This document shows positions 15,330 to 23,556 of a DNA stretch of 41,900 bases, piece by piece. The position numbers and the translations under genes were made by a program. The DNA comes from Lentimicrobiaceae bacterium (GTDB lineage Bacteria; Bacteroidota; Bacteroidia; Bacteroidales; UBA4417): contig JAQVEX010000020.1 of assembly GCA_028697555.1 (NCBI GenBank), forward strand, positions 1-41,900, written 5' to 3'. The notes beneath the pieces were generated by a model that made no database searches, had not been told where the DNA came from, and saw only the letters and a program-made list of their open reading frames with translations. Numbering within the stretch: the first letter of the stretch is position 1; every line of letters begins with the position of its first letter.

Positions 15330-15590
15330 CGGATATTATCCCCATTTTTGTTAATGTTTGTTAAATCCTCGTCGGGTAGTGGAGGATTTTTAAAATTTTG
15401 TACTACATTTGTAATTAAATCCAAATCAAGATACTCCACGTCAGCGAGATTGGTTCGCTGTTGGTTTATTACGGTTTGGATTTTTTCTTTATCAAACAGC
15501 AAAGACTTACCCTGTGATAACTTTGATAATATGTTCGTCTCTCAGCTTTTCTAATTGCTGAATATACTTTTCGCGACTAATTAATTTACT
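15330..15590 (-). pseudogene. Remnant of a DUF4143-type AAA ATPase gene (5' end only)
   Basis: Reading the minus strand from 15578 gives SREKYIQQLEKLRDEHIIKV, then ITG and a TAA stop at 15509-15507. In the next frame, starting at the same G run, GKSLLFDKEKI continues. Together these look like the N-terminus of the ATPase family whose Walker A reads KVITGxRRxGKSxLL, with about four codons of the P-loop deleted and the frame changed. No ATG is present upstream (an ACG stands in its place), and the open frame runs into repeats near 15320. The downstream part (NLADVEYLDLDLITNVVQNF) I could not place; it may derive from another gene. The remaining ATPase and DUF4143 parts are missing. Confidence 0.6.
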
Positions 15591-15625
15591 CGTATACTAC
15601 TGTTTTTTCAATTAATTAAACTTTG

Positions 15626-15664
15626 CTTTATCAAAACTTTCAAAAATCAAAAGTTTTGATAAAG
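15626..15664. repeat. Perfect 15-bp inverted repeat
   Basis: CTTTATCAAAACTTT (15626-15640) and AAAGTTTTGATAAAG (15650-15664) are exact inverse copies around a 9-nt loop. It lies about 40 bp upstream of the ATPase remnant. It could be an operator for that gene or an RNA hairpin. Nothing else in 15600-15697 looks coding. Confidence 0.75.
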
Positions 15665-15697
15665 ATACGGTTTTTTACAAAATAACATTGTTTAATT

Positions 15698-15780
15698 AGC
15701 TTTTGGCAGTTAGCCTTTGGTTAGTTCTGAGTTAGGAGTTCCAAGTCGGGAGTTACATAACTCGGAACTCGAAACTCCAT
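15698..15780. repeat. Modular spacer repeat ending in a GAGTT palindrome
   Basis: TTAGCTTTTGGCAGTTAGCC words are followed by GTTCTGAGTTAGGAGTT. Within 15736-15778 the two halves form an imperfect hairpin (left GGAGTTCC...GGGAGTTA, right TAACTCGG...AAACTCC). It ends a few bases from the stop of the lipoprotein gene and may act as its terminator. Confidence 0.65.
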
Positions 15781-15784
15781 CATA

Positions 15785-16423
15785 TCAAAAGGAGATATTG
15801 TCTGTATTGACGATAATAATCAGAGCATCGTCTTGCATATCGTACTTTTTCAAGTATTTTTTTAATTTCTTGAAAATTATTTTCGAATAATAATTAGACC
15901 AAATATTCCAGTATATCACAAAAGTGTATTTCTTGTTACTGTTTTCAAATAACAATTGTTCGTTCGATGGGACGTCCCAAAGTACCAGTTCGTCTGAAAA
16001 TTTTAAATCGTAGTTGTTAGGGAATTGTGGAAAAAATTTGAAGTCTTTTTTAGAAAGTATATTTACAATTTTCATTTCCCCGTAACATTGGCAATAGCCA
16101 TTTACGAAATTGCCAACTGAATCGTAAATGCGGAGTTGTATCGGCGATTGTTCTAATTTTCTCTCATATTTCCATACATCTAAATGATGGGGTGTTAGAG
16201 AAAATGTATCTCTTTTGTGTTTTGGCAAAATAAAAGAATAATCGTAAAACAAGAAATCTTCTTCTTTCAAATAATTGTAAATTTCATCTTCGTTTTTTTG
16301 AATCGGTTCTGTTGTTCCCATATAACGAACAAAACTGGCAACAGTGCACGACTCAAAAATAAAAGCACAAACAATTATGCATATCCATTTATTCAGATTT
16401 AAAAAAGTATTTTTTGTTTGCAT
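15785..16423 (-). CDS. Lipoprotein with a thioredoxin-like segment lacking CxxC
   Basis: An unrecognised 212-aa protein. I start it at the ATG at 16423 (MQTKNTFLNL) because a -7 promoter box at 16447-16454 overlaps the more upstream possible start. A basic N-terminus and hydrophobic stretch (WICIIVCAFIF) end in a lipobox-like FESC. The C-terminal 50 residues (YTFVIYWNIWSNYYSKIIF, a basic helix, then DDALIIIVNTD) resemble the beta-alpha-beta start of a thioredoxin fold, with SNYY where CxxC would be. The protein ends right after that strand, so half of a thioredoxin fold would be missing; repeat DNA begins at its stop. No redox activity is expected. Confidence 0.65.
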   Translation of the reverse strand: MQTKNTFLNLNKWICIIVCAFIFESCTVASFVRYMGTTEPIQKNEDEIYNYLKEEDFLFYDYSFILPKHKRDTFSLTPHHLDVWKYERKLEQSPIQLRIYDSVGNFVNGYCQCYGEMKIVNILSKKDFKFFPQFPNNYDLKFSDELVLWDVPSNEQLLFENSNKKYTFVIYWNIWSNYYSKIIFKKLKKYLKKYDMQDDALIIIVNTDNISF

Positions 16424-16446
16424 TTCGTTTCCAAAACTTTGAATCA

Positions 16447-16454
16447 CAAATGTA
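16447..16454 (-). promoter_or_regulatory. -7 box for the lipoprotein gene
   Basis: The minus strand reads TACATTTG (TAnnTTTG), 23 bp before the ATG at 16423. It excludes the upstream start at 16447 and so fixes the gene start. Confidence 0.55.
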
Positions 16455-16460
16455 CAAAAA

Positions 16461-16615
16461 AATGGCTATTGGCTGATTATTAGATTTAATTGCCGTGCCT
16501 TTAAAGACACGGCAATTGATAAAGACACACCAACCACTCCCTAATTCTTGGGACAAACAACCACCGACCACTAATCACCAAACACCATTCACCAATCACC
16601 AATCACCAAATTAAC
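16461..16615. repeat. Modular spacer repeats with a GC-rich hairpin
   Basis: ATGGCTATTGGCTGATTATT comes first. A 10-bp perfect stem follows (AATTGCCGTG 16488-16497, CACGGCAATT 16508-16517, loop containing CTTTAAAG). After it come CACACCAACCACTCCC and a run of CACCAATCACCAATCACCAA words (about 16525-16612). This is a divergent gap, so these repeats are not limited to gene ends. Confidence 0.75.
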
Positions 16616-16685
16616 TATTAACAAAAAAATTGTACTTTTACCTGCTAATGAGTTTTTTTGAAATTTACCTTAATCGAAAATATTC

Positions 16686-17486
16686 TTGGAAAATAACGTA
16701 TCTGAAACAAGCGTAGAAAAAAGAAAATTGTTATCGTCGGCATTGGTTCCGCTGCTGATTACGGCTCTTTTATGGCTTATAAAGATATTTGAAGTCTCGA
16801 CAGGTATTTCCTTATCCAGGTACGGAATATTGCCACAAACATTTAGGGGCTTAATAGGCATAATTACTGCACCGCTACTGCATGTTGATTTTGCTCATTT
16901 GTCGGCTAATTCTATTCCTTTTTTATTTTTATCGTGGATGCTGTTTTATTTTTATCCTAAAAAAGCAGTAACAATATTATCGCTATGCTGGGTAATAACC
17001 GGATTTTGGGTTTGGGCTTTTGCAAAAGAAGGCATACACATAGGTGCATCGGGTGTGATATACGCTTTGGCAGGATTTCATTTTGTAGGCGGCATACTGC
17101 GTCGAGACCCTAAGCATATGGCTATTGCCTTGGTCGTGGTTTTCTTGTACGGCGGACTTGTTTGGGGAATTATACCCGATTTTGCGATTAAAAAAAATAT
17201 CTCGTGGGAATCGCACCTTTTAGGACTGATTGCCGGAATTGTTTTAGCTTTTGCATACAAAAAAGAAGGAGTGCAAGCCGAGCCGTACAATTGGGACGAT
17301 GACGAAGAAGTTGACTTCGATTGGCAAGATCACTCAAAAGATGAAGCCAATAGCGATTCCAACAAAGAAAATCCTGATAATTACAATGAGAATAACAAAT
17401 CCGAAAACAATACAGACCCGCAAAAAAAGTTGACAATCAACTACAAATACGTAAATAAATCTTCAAAAACCGATAAAAACATATGA
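16686..17486 (+). CDS. Rhomboid-family intramembrane serine protease
   Basis: A 266-aa multi-pass protease that cuts membrane helices. The catalytic serine is S122 in GASGVIYA and the catalytic histidine is H177 in SWESHLLGLIAG. The oxyanion-side motif HVDFAHLSANS is present in the second helix region. About six hydrophobic helices end near residue 200. They are followed by an acidic, Asn-rich cytoplasmic tail (DDDEEVDFD, then NSDSNKENPDNYNENN). The start is a TTG at 16686; no in-frame ATG occurs before residue 84. The stop overlaps the priA start (ATGA), so the two genes are co-translated. Substrates are unknown. Confidence 0.9.
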   Translation: MENNVSETSVEKRKLLSSALVPLLITALLWLIKIFEVSTGISLSRYGILPQTFRGLIGIITAPLLHVDFAHLSANSIPFLFLSWMLFYFYPKKAVTILSLCWVITGFWVWAFAKEGIHIGASGVIYALAGFHFVGGILRRDPKHMAIALVVVFLYGGLVWGIIPDFAIKKNISWESHLLGLIAGIVLAFAYKKEGVQAEPYNWDDDEEVDFDWQDHSKDEANSDSNKENPDNYNENNKSENNTDPQKKLTINYKYVNKSSKTDKNI

Positions 17487-19960
17487 GAACTACTCTTTTT
17501 GTAAATGTTATTATTCCATTACCTGTAGAAGGCGTTTTTACCTACAGAGTGCCTTTCGAATGGAATGATAAGGTTGAAGTTGGAAAAAGAGTAATTGTGC
17601 AATTCGGAAGAAAAAAATTGTACACAGCTCTCATAGAAGAAGTGATTGAAACTCCACCTAAGCAACAAGCTAAATACATTTTAGACATTATCGACGAAGT
17701 GCCAGTTGTAAACGATTTGCAGCTTAAGCTTTGGAAATGGATTTCGGAATACTACATGTGTACAATTGGCGAAACCATGAATGTGGCTTTGCCTTCGGGA
17801 TTGAAATTAGCCAGCGAGACTAAAATTTATCTCAACACCGAAGTAAATTTCGATAAATCTATCCTGAACGAAAGAGAATTTGCCTTACTTAATTCGCTCA
17901 AAACTTACGGTTCGCTTACTATAAACGAAGCTATCAAGATAACCGAACAGCAAAAAATAATTCCTTTGCTAAATACTTTGGTGGAAAAAGGTTTTATCCA
18001 GACGGAAGAACTCATTAAAGAACGTTTTCAGCCAAAAACCGTAACCATTATCGAAATAACTAAAAAATATAATTCGGAAGAAAATCTGAAATCGCTTTTT
18101 GATAAGTTGGAGAAGAAAGCTCCCAAGCAGTTGGCGTTGCTCATGGCTTATTTGCAATTGTCTAAATTTTTCTCCGAAAATCCACTTCCTGTAGAAAAAA
18201 CCGAACTCTTAAAAACGGCTTCTTCAACAAACGCAGCTCTCAATGCCTTGATTAAAAAGGAAGTTTTTACTGAAGATACTGTCGTTGTTGATAGACTAAA
18301 GCCTTTTGAAAAAGACAAGTATTCAAGACTGCCAAAGCTTAGTGACGAGCAAGAAACTGCATTCTCCGAAATAAAAAAATATTTTGCCGAAAATAAGCCT
18401 GTTCTGCTACACGGAGTTACATCCAGCGGCAAAACCGAACTGTATATCAGACTTATAAACGAAACAATTGCTGCCGGAAAACAAGTCCTGTACCTTTTGC
18501 CTGAAATAGCACTTACAACCCAAATGGTAAACCGCGTAAAACGGCACTTTGGCGACATGATGGGTGTTTATCATTCAAAGTACAACGAAAACGAACGCGT
18601 TGAACTTTGGAGCAAAGTAAAAAATCATAACAACGACGAAAATATAAAACTTGTATTAGGTGCAAGGTCGGCTATGTTTTTGCCGTACAATAACTTAGGA
18701 CTTATTATTGTTGACGAAGAACACGATACTTCGTACAAACAATACGACCCGGCTCCCAGATACAACGCCAGAGACACGGCTATATATATGGCTATGTTGC
18801 ACAAAGCCGATGTTTTGTTGGGTTCGGCTACTCCAAGCATTGAGAGTTATTACAACACTCAGATAAACAAGTTTGGATTGGTTGAACTTAAAAACAGATA
18901 CGGTGGAGTTAAACCGCCTAATATTGAAGTAGTTGACCTTAAAAAAGCTCATAAAAACCGAAGCATAAAATCTGTTTTTAGTCAGGAATTGATTAACGAA
19001 ATACAAAAAACCTTAGACAATGGCTATCAGGTCATACTTTTCCAAAACCGACGCGGATTCTCCTTGCATATACATTGTCAAACCTGCGGTTGGATACCGT
19101 ATTGCCTTCACTGCGATGTAAGTTTAGTTTATCATAAAAAAGATAATAAAATGCGATGCCACTATTGCGGTTACGGCGTTCCTGTCCCCGACCGCTGTCC
19201 CGAATGCGGCAACACGGCTATTATTATGAAAGGATACGGAACCGAAAAAGTTGAAGAAGATATTAAACAAATTTTCCCCGATGTGCCCACGCTAAGAATG
19301 GATTTGGACAGCACGCGACAAAAAATGGCTCATCAAAAAATAATACAATCGTTTGAAAGTGGAAAAACCAAAATACTAATTGGAACTCAAATGGTTACAA
19401 AAGGTTTTGATTTTGGCAAGGTAATGTTAGTTGCAATATTAAACGCCGATAACCTGCTGTCGTACCCCGATTTTAGAGCATTTGAAAGGGGTTACCAAAT
19501 GATGGTTCAAATCGCCGGCAGAGCCGGCAGAAGAGATGTTGAAGGAAAAGTTATTATTCAAACTTACAATCCTTCGCACAATATTATCAATATGGTTAAA
19601 AACAACGATTATCACGGTTTCTACGATGCTATAATCAGCGAAAGACAAGAATACTTTTATCCACCTTTTGTAAAAATAATTTCAATATCGGTAAGGCATT
19701 CAAACCAAATGGTAACCGACAACGCAGCAAAAGAATTGACAATAATGCTGAAAAAAGTTTTTGCCAATAGGGTACTTGGTCCTGAATATCCTAACGTTTC
19801 GAAAATCCGAAATTTTTATATAAAAAATATCATCATAAAATTAGAAAAAACCATACCATTAAGTAAATCAAAACAAGCGATTTTTGACGCCGTGGGCAGA
19901 ATGCAAAAACTCTCGGGTTTCACAGGCGTTAGAGTTATAATAGACGTTGATCCTATGTAA
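17483..19960 (+). CDS. priA: Primosomal protein N' (PriA), replication-restart helicase
   Basis: An 825-aa superfamily 2 DNA helicase that recognises stalled forks and reloads the replisome. The N-terminal ~110 residues form the 3'-OH DNA-binding domain (VNVIIPLPVEGVFTYRVP). Walker A GVTSSGKT is at 311-318 and the DEEH box at 411-414. Eight cysteines from C532 onward (CQTCGW, CLHC, CHYCGYG, CPECG) form the two zinc sites. GTQMVTKGFDF and QIAGRAGR are helicase motifs V and VI. Full length. It overlaps the rhomboid gene by 4 bp. Confidence 0.96.
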   Translation: MRTTLFVNVIIPLPVEGVFTYRVPFEWNDKVEVGKRVIVQFGRKKLYTALIEEVIETPPKQQAKYILDIIDEVPVVNDLQLKLWKWISEYYMCTIGETMNVALPSGLKLASETKIYLNTEVNFDKSILNEREFALLNSLKTYGSLTINEAIKITEQQKIIPLLNTLVEKGFIQTEELIKERFQPKTVTIIEITKKYNSEENLKSLFDKLEKKAPKQLALLMAYLQLSKFFSENPLPVEKTELLKTASSTNAALNALIKKEVFTEDTVVVDRLKPFEKDKYSRLPKLSDEQETAFSEIKKYFAENKPVLLHGVTSSGKTELYIRLINETIAAGKQVLYLLPEIALTTQMVNRVKRHFGDMMGVYHSKYNENERVELWSKVKNHNNDENIKLVLGARSAMFLPYNNLGLIIVDEEHDTSYKQYDPAPRYNARDTAIYMAMLHKADVLLGSATPSIESYYNTQINKFGLVELKNRYGGVKPPNIEVVDLKKAHKNRSIKSVFSQELINEIQKTLDNGYQVILFQNRRGFSLHIHCQTCGWIPYCLHCDVSLVYHKKDNKMRCHYCGYGVPVPDRCPECGNTAIIMKGYGTEKVEEDIKQIFPDVPTLRMDLDSTRQKMAHQKIIQSFESGKTKILIGTQMVTKGFDFGKVMLVAILNADNLLSYPDFRAFERGYQMMVQIAGRAGRRDVEGKVIIQTYNPSHNIINMVKNNDYHGFYDAIISERQEYFYPPFVKIISISVRHSNQMVTDNAAKELTIMLKKVFANRVLGPEYPNVSKIRNFYIKNIIIKLEKTIPLSKSKQAIFDAVGRMQKLSGFTGVRVIIDVDPM

Positions 19961-19975
19961 GTTATAAACTTTACT

Positions 19976-19983
19976 TACCTTTG
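19976..19983 (+). promoter_or_regulatory. -7 box for the BASS transporter operon
   Basis: TACCTTTG (TAnnTTTG) lies 23 bp before the ATG at 20007 and just after the priA stop. Confidence 0.5.
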
Positions 19984-20006
19984 TTTTTTATTTAAAATAT
20001 AAATTT

Positions 20007-20963
20007 ATGTACGAACAATTACTAAACCTAGATTCCATTACAATAAACTTTTCTAAAGCCGGACAAGATGCGATAAACATTGTATTGGCGTTTGTTATGT
20101 TCGGTGTTGCTTTGGGTATAAAGACTTCAGTTTTTAAAGATTTGCTCAAAAAGCCTAAGCCTGTAGTAATAGGATTAATTTGCCAGTGGTTTTTGTTACC
20201 GGCACTTACTTATGTTCTTGTTGTAATACTAAACGACTACATAACCCCTATGGTAGCAATGGGAATGATATTGGTAGCAGCATGTCCTGGTGGAAATATA
20301 TCGAATTTTATGTCTCAGTTATCGAAGGCTAACACCGAACTATCAATAACTCTAACGGCGTTTAGCACAACATTTGCTCCTATTATGACTCCGTTTAATT
20401 TCGCTTTTTGGGGTGGGTTGTACGTCAAGTACCTGAACAAACAAGCTCAGTCGGCATTGCAAATATTGGAAATCAACTTTTTGGATATGTTCTATATAGT
20501 ATTCATTCTGCTCGGAATACCATTAATTGTCGGACTGCTGACCTCAAAATACTTCCCAAAATTTGCCAACAAGCTCAAAAAACCCATGCAATATTTTTCA
20601 ATTGCATTTTTTATACTAATGGTAGTACTCGCCTTCGGTAATAATTTATCTCTCATTATAAAATACATTTGGTATGTGTTTTTTATTGTCCTTGTACACA
20701 ACGCCAGTGCTTTTTTGGTAGGCTATGGCACTGCCTCAGCGTTTAGGCTTTCTGAGAAAAACCGCCGAACAATTACAATCGAAACCGGAATACAAAACTC
20801 GGGTTTAGGCTTGGTATTACTGTTCAACCCAAAAATATTTCCACCCGACCTGATGAATGGCGGCATGCTCTTTATTACTGCGTGGTGGGGAATATGGCAT
20901 ATAATTGCCGGACTAACGGTAGCCGCAATTTTCTTACGCAAAAAAAATGTTGAAGCTGCATGA
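20007..20963 (+). CDS. Bile acid:sodium symporter family (BASS) transporter
   Basis: A 318-aa integral membrane protein with about nine to ten helices. The BASS/SBF signatures are visible: ACPGGNISNFMSQLSKAN in the first half and ETGIQNSGLGLVLL in the second, the two crossover regions that bind Na+ and substrate. Members import bile acids, pantoate, pyruvate or other organic anions; the substrate here cannot be told. Its TGA overlaps the ATG of the acyltransferase gene, so it is coupled to lipid/envelope genes. Confidence 0.9.
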   Translation: MYEQLLNLDSITINFSKAGQDAINIVLAFVMFGVALGIKTSVFKDLLKKPKPVVIGLICQWFLLPALTYVLVVILNDYITPMVAMGMILVAACPGGNISNFMSQLSKANTELSITLTAFSTTFAPIMTPFNFAFWGGLYVKYLNKQAQSALQILEINFLDMFYIVFILLGIPLIVGLLTSKYFPKFANKLKKPMQYFSIAFFILMVVLAFGNNLSLIIKYIWYVFFIVLVHNASAFLVGYGTASAFRLSEKNRRTITIETGIQNSGLGLVLLFNPKIFPPDLMNGGMLFITAWWGIWHIIAGLTVAAIFLRKKNVEAA

Positions 20964-22264
20964 GTAAAATCCGCAACATATACGACAATACCGTAGGTTA
21001 CAAAATAGCTCGTTTTCTTGTAGATTACAAGGTTAAAAATGTATACAAAAGAATAATTGTCGTAGGATTGGATAAAATACCCGAAAAAGGTTCCGTAATT
21101 CTTGCCTCCAATCACTGTAATTCACTTATGGATGCTCTTAATGTGCTTGCTCTCAACAAGGAACCTAAGGTTTTTATTGCTCGCGGAGATGTATTTATAA
21201 ACAAAACCGTAAATAAATTTTTACGCTTTGCTAAAATTTTACCTATTTTCCGCATACGCGACGGTATAAAAAGCGTAACCAAATCGGAAGAAACTATAAA
21301 AGTTGCCGCAAACGTACTCGCAGCTGGCAAAAAAGTTCATATTTTTCCGGAAGGAGCTCACAGAAGCAAACGCAACCTTTTGCCGATAGGAAAAGGTATA
21401 ATCCGCATTGCTCTTACTGCTAACGATTTAGCAGAAAACAACGATGTATACATATTGCCTATTGGTCTTGAATACAGCGACTATTTCAGATATAACACTT
21501 CGTTGCTTATACAAGTAGGAGATATTATTAATGTTACAAAATATGTAAACGAAAATGCCGACAAATTACAATATGAAGTAAACACAGGACTTAGAGAAGT
21601 AATACGAAGCAAAATTGCCGATAAAATTATTTACATCGATGAAACTGAAGACTACGAAGCCGTTTGGGAAATTGCTAAACTCCTATCCGGGAACATACCC
21701 GAACGTAAAACACTAAAACGATTCAATAAAAACAAGGAAATTATAAGCGATATCTCAAATCTTAAACAAGATAATCCCGAAACTGCTGATAGAATTTTCA
21801 GACAAGCCGACAAACTACTTGCCGAAAGGATTAAAGCAAAAATAAGTATCAAATCAATAGCTCGTCCTAAAACAAAATTGGCTATACTTTTCAACTTCCT
21901 GTTATTTATAATAGGCTTACCAATATTTTTAATATCGGCTATATCTTATCCAAACATTCCAATTTCTGAAAAATTTATCACATCTAAAATAAAAGACAAA
22001 ACCTTTTGGAATACGGCTCGTTTCGCTAATTCGCTTGTTCTTAACTCAATTTTGTTTATGGTTTGGACTGCACTGTTTTTTATTTTCTTTAAATGGTATT
22101 TAGCCGTTGTTTTAATGCTGTTTAATTTTGCTTTGCCGAAATTTTATCACACATATTTCGAATTTTCTCGATTGCTATTCTCTGATATTAGATGTGTTCT
22201 GAATAAGCAATTAATCGATAATTACAATAACCTTAGAACCTTAGTAATAAATCACACAAAATGA
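20960..22264 (+). CDS. PlsC-like glycerol(phosphate) acyltransferase, membrane anchored
   Basis: A 434-aa 1-acylglycerol-3-phosphate O-acyltransferase-like protein. The catalytic box is NHCNSLMDAL, with five residues between His and Asp (HX5D). This is as in the fungal/Bacteroidota GPAT-like branch rather than the HX4D of PlsC. The phosphate-binding block IFPEGAHRSKRNLLPIGKG follows. A long C-terminal extension carries two to three hydrophobic segments (LAILFNFLLFIIGLPIFLIS; LFMVWTALFFIFFKWYL). It probably acylates glycerol-3-phosphate or lysophospholipid at the inner membrane. It is translationally coupled at both ends by ATGA overlaps. Confidence 0.87.
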   Translation: MSKIRNIYDNTVGYKIARFLVDYKVKNVYKRIIVVGLDKIPEKGSVILASNHCNSLMDALNVLALNKEPKVFIARGDVFINKTVNKFLRFAKILPIFRIRDGIKSVTKSEETIKVAANVLAAGKKVHIFPEGAHRSKRNLLPIGKGIIRIALTANDLAENNDVYILPIGLEYSDYFRYNTSLLIQVGDIINVTKYVNENADKLQYEVNTGLREVIRSKIADKIIYIDETEDYEAVWEIAKLLSGNIPERKTLKRFNKNKEIISDISNLKQDNPETADRIFRQADKLLAERIKAKISIKSIARPKTKLAILFNFLLFIIGLPIFLISAISYPNIPISEKFITSKIKDKTFWNTARFANSLVLNSILFMVWTALFFIFFKWYLAVVLMLFNFALPKFYHTYFEFSRLLFSDIRCVLNKQLIDNYNNLRTLVINHTK

Positions 22265-23556
22265 AAAAGTTAACTCTGCTACTTATTGGCTTTCTGCTAA
22301 TATCAACAATAACCATAGGCGATAATTACAAACAATTATCGGCAAATAATAATCCCGATTCTGTGACTAACAACAAAAAGGAAATAATTAAAAAGGGGTT
22401 ATCGTTAGGTCCTTTGCCTGTAGTGGCATTCGACCAAGATAAAGGTTTCCAGTACGGAGCTTTGCTCAACATTTATAATTTTGGCGACGGCTCGTGGTAT
22501 CCCAACCCAAAATCGCAGTGGTACTTTGAAGCATCGGCGTATACCAAAGGTTCGTACAAATTTGAAATCATATACGACAACAAAGCTCTGATAAAAAACA
22601 CTCGTATGTGCATAGCAGGTAGGTTTTCGAATGAAAAGGCTTTGGATTTTTACGGATTTAACGGCTATCAATCTTTTTACGACAAGGATTTGCCGACGGC
22701 TTTCTATAGACACGGCAGAGCTGTTGCTACTTTTAAAGCCGATTTTATTGGAAAAATAACTCCAAACTTTTCGTGGAAAGCTGGTTATAATTTTAGCTAT
22801 TTTAAAACAAAACGCTTCGAAAGCGAAAACCTTACAGAGCCATCACTATACGATATTTACATCTCAAACAATATAATAGATAAAGACGATGCCGACGGCG
22901 GAATTTCTTCAAGCCTGCGTTTCGGACTAATGTACGACACCAGAGACGTTGAAGCTAGCCCTACAAAAGGAATATGGTCTGAAGCACACGCTATTGCAGC
23001 TCCAAAATTTTTGGGTTCTTCCAAAAACTACTTTAAATTTAATTTCATCTTTCATCAGTATGTACCCATAGCTACCGATAAATTGGTTTTTGCATACCGT
23101 CTCAACTATCAGGGATTTATCGGCAATGCTCCTTTCTACGTTCTACCTTTTCATTCAATTGTAGGTCCTTTTAGCGACTACGACGGCATTGGCGGATACC
23201 GAACAACAAGAGGATTGATGAGAAACAGAGTACAATCGCTGCAATTTGGATTTTTTAACACGGAATTAAGGTGGCGCTTTGTCGATTTCAGACTGTTTAA
23301 TCAGAACATAGCACTCAATTTAAGTGGATTTCTTGATGGAGCCAGAAGTTTTAAACATATTAACCTCTCAGCTTTAGAAACAACTTATCCGCACTTGCTT
23401 TCGGATAACTCCGAAAAATTCCACCTAGCAGCAGGTGCAGGCTTTAGAATTATTATGAACCGAAATTTTATAGTCGCCTTTGAATACGGCAAAGCATTCA
23501 ACTCGCAAGATAATAGTAAAGGAGCGATTTATATTAATTCGGGGTTTTTATTCTAG
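22261..23556 (+). CDS. Outer-membrane beta-barrel protein, Omp85/BamA-like barrel
   Basis: A 431-aa exported protein with signal peptide (residues 1-20). No POTRA domain is visible. The rest has alternating hydrophobic/aromatic strands. GLMYDTRDVEASPTKGIWSE and GGYRTTRGLMRNRVQSLQFG, with an RGL motif like the lid-lock RGF of Omp85 proteins, match the C-terminal barrel of the surface-antigen D15 family. It ends in a strand with terminal aromatics (GFLF). It may be a porin or lipid-related barrel; function is unknown. It is the third gene of the BASS / acyltransferase operon. Its TAG stop forms the first bases of a repeat. Confidence 0.8.
   Translation: MKKLTLLLIGFLLISTITIGDNYKQLSANNNPDSVTNNKKEIIKKGLSLGPLPVVAFDQDKGFQYGALLNIYNFGDGSWYPNPKSQWYFEASAYTKGSYKFEIIYDNKALIKNTRMCIAGRFSNEKALDFYGFNGYQSFYDKDLPTAFYRHGRAVATFKADFIGKITPNFSWKAGYNFSYFKTKRFESENLTEPSLYDIYISNNIIDKDDADGGISSSLRFGLMYDTRDVEASPTKGIWSEAHAIAAPKFLGSSKNYFKFNFIFHQYVPIATDKLVFAYRLNYQGFIGNAPFYVLPFHSIVGPFSDYDGIGGYRTTRGLMRNRVQSLQFGFFNTELRWRFVDFRLFNQNIALNLSGFLDGARSFKHINLSALETTYPHLLSDNSEKFHLAAGAGFRIIMNRNFIVAFEYGKAFNSQDNSKGAIYINSGFLF

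Noticed and set aside
15221..15502. 93-codon TTG-started frame as an intact small gene
   Set aside because: Its 5' part is an ATPase fragment in a shifted frame and its 3' part is repeat sequence and antisense to spacer; treated as pseudogene.
16648..16716. 22-codon ORF upstream of the rhomboid gene as a leader peptide or true start
   Set aside because: It is in another frame, no single base change in the T run joins it to the rhomboid frame, and nothing supports translation.
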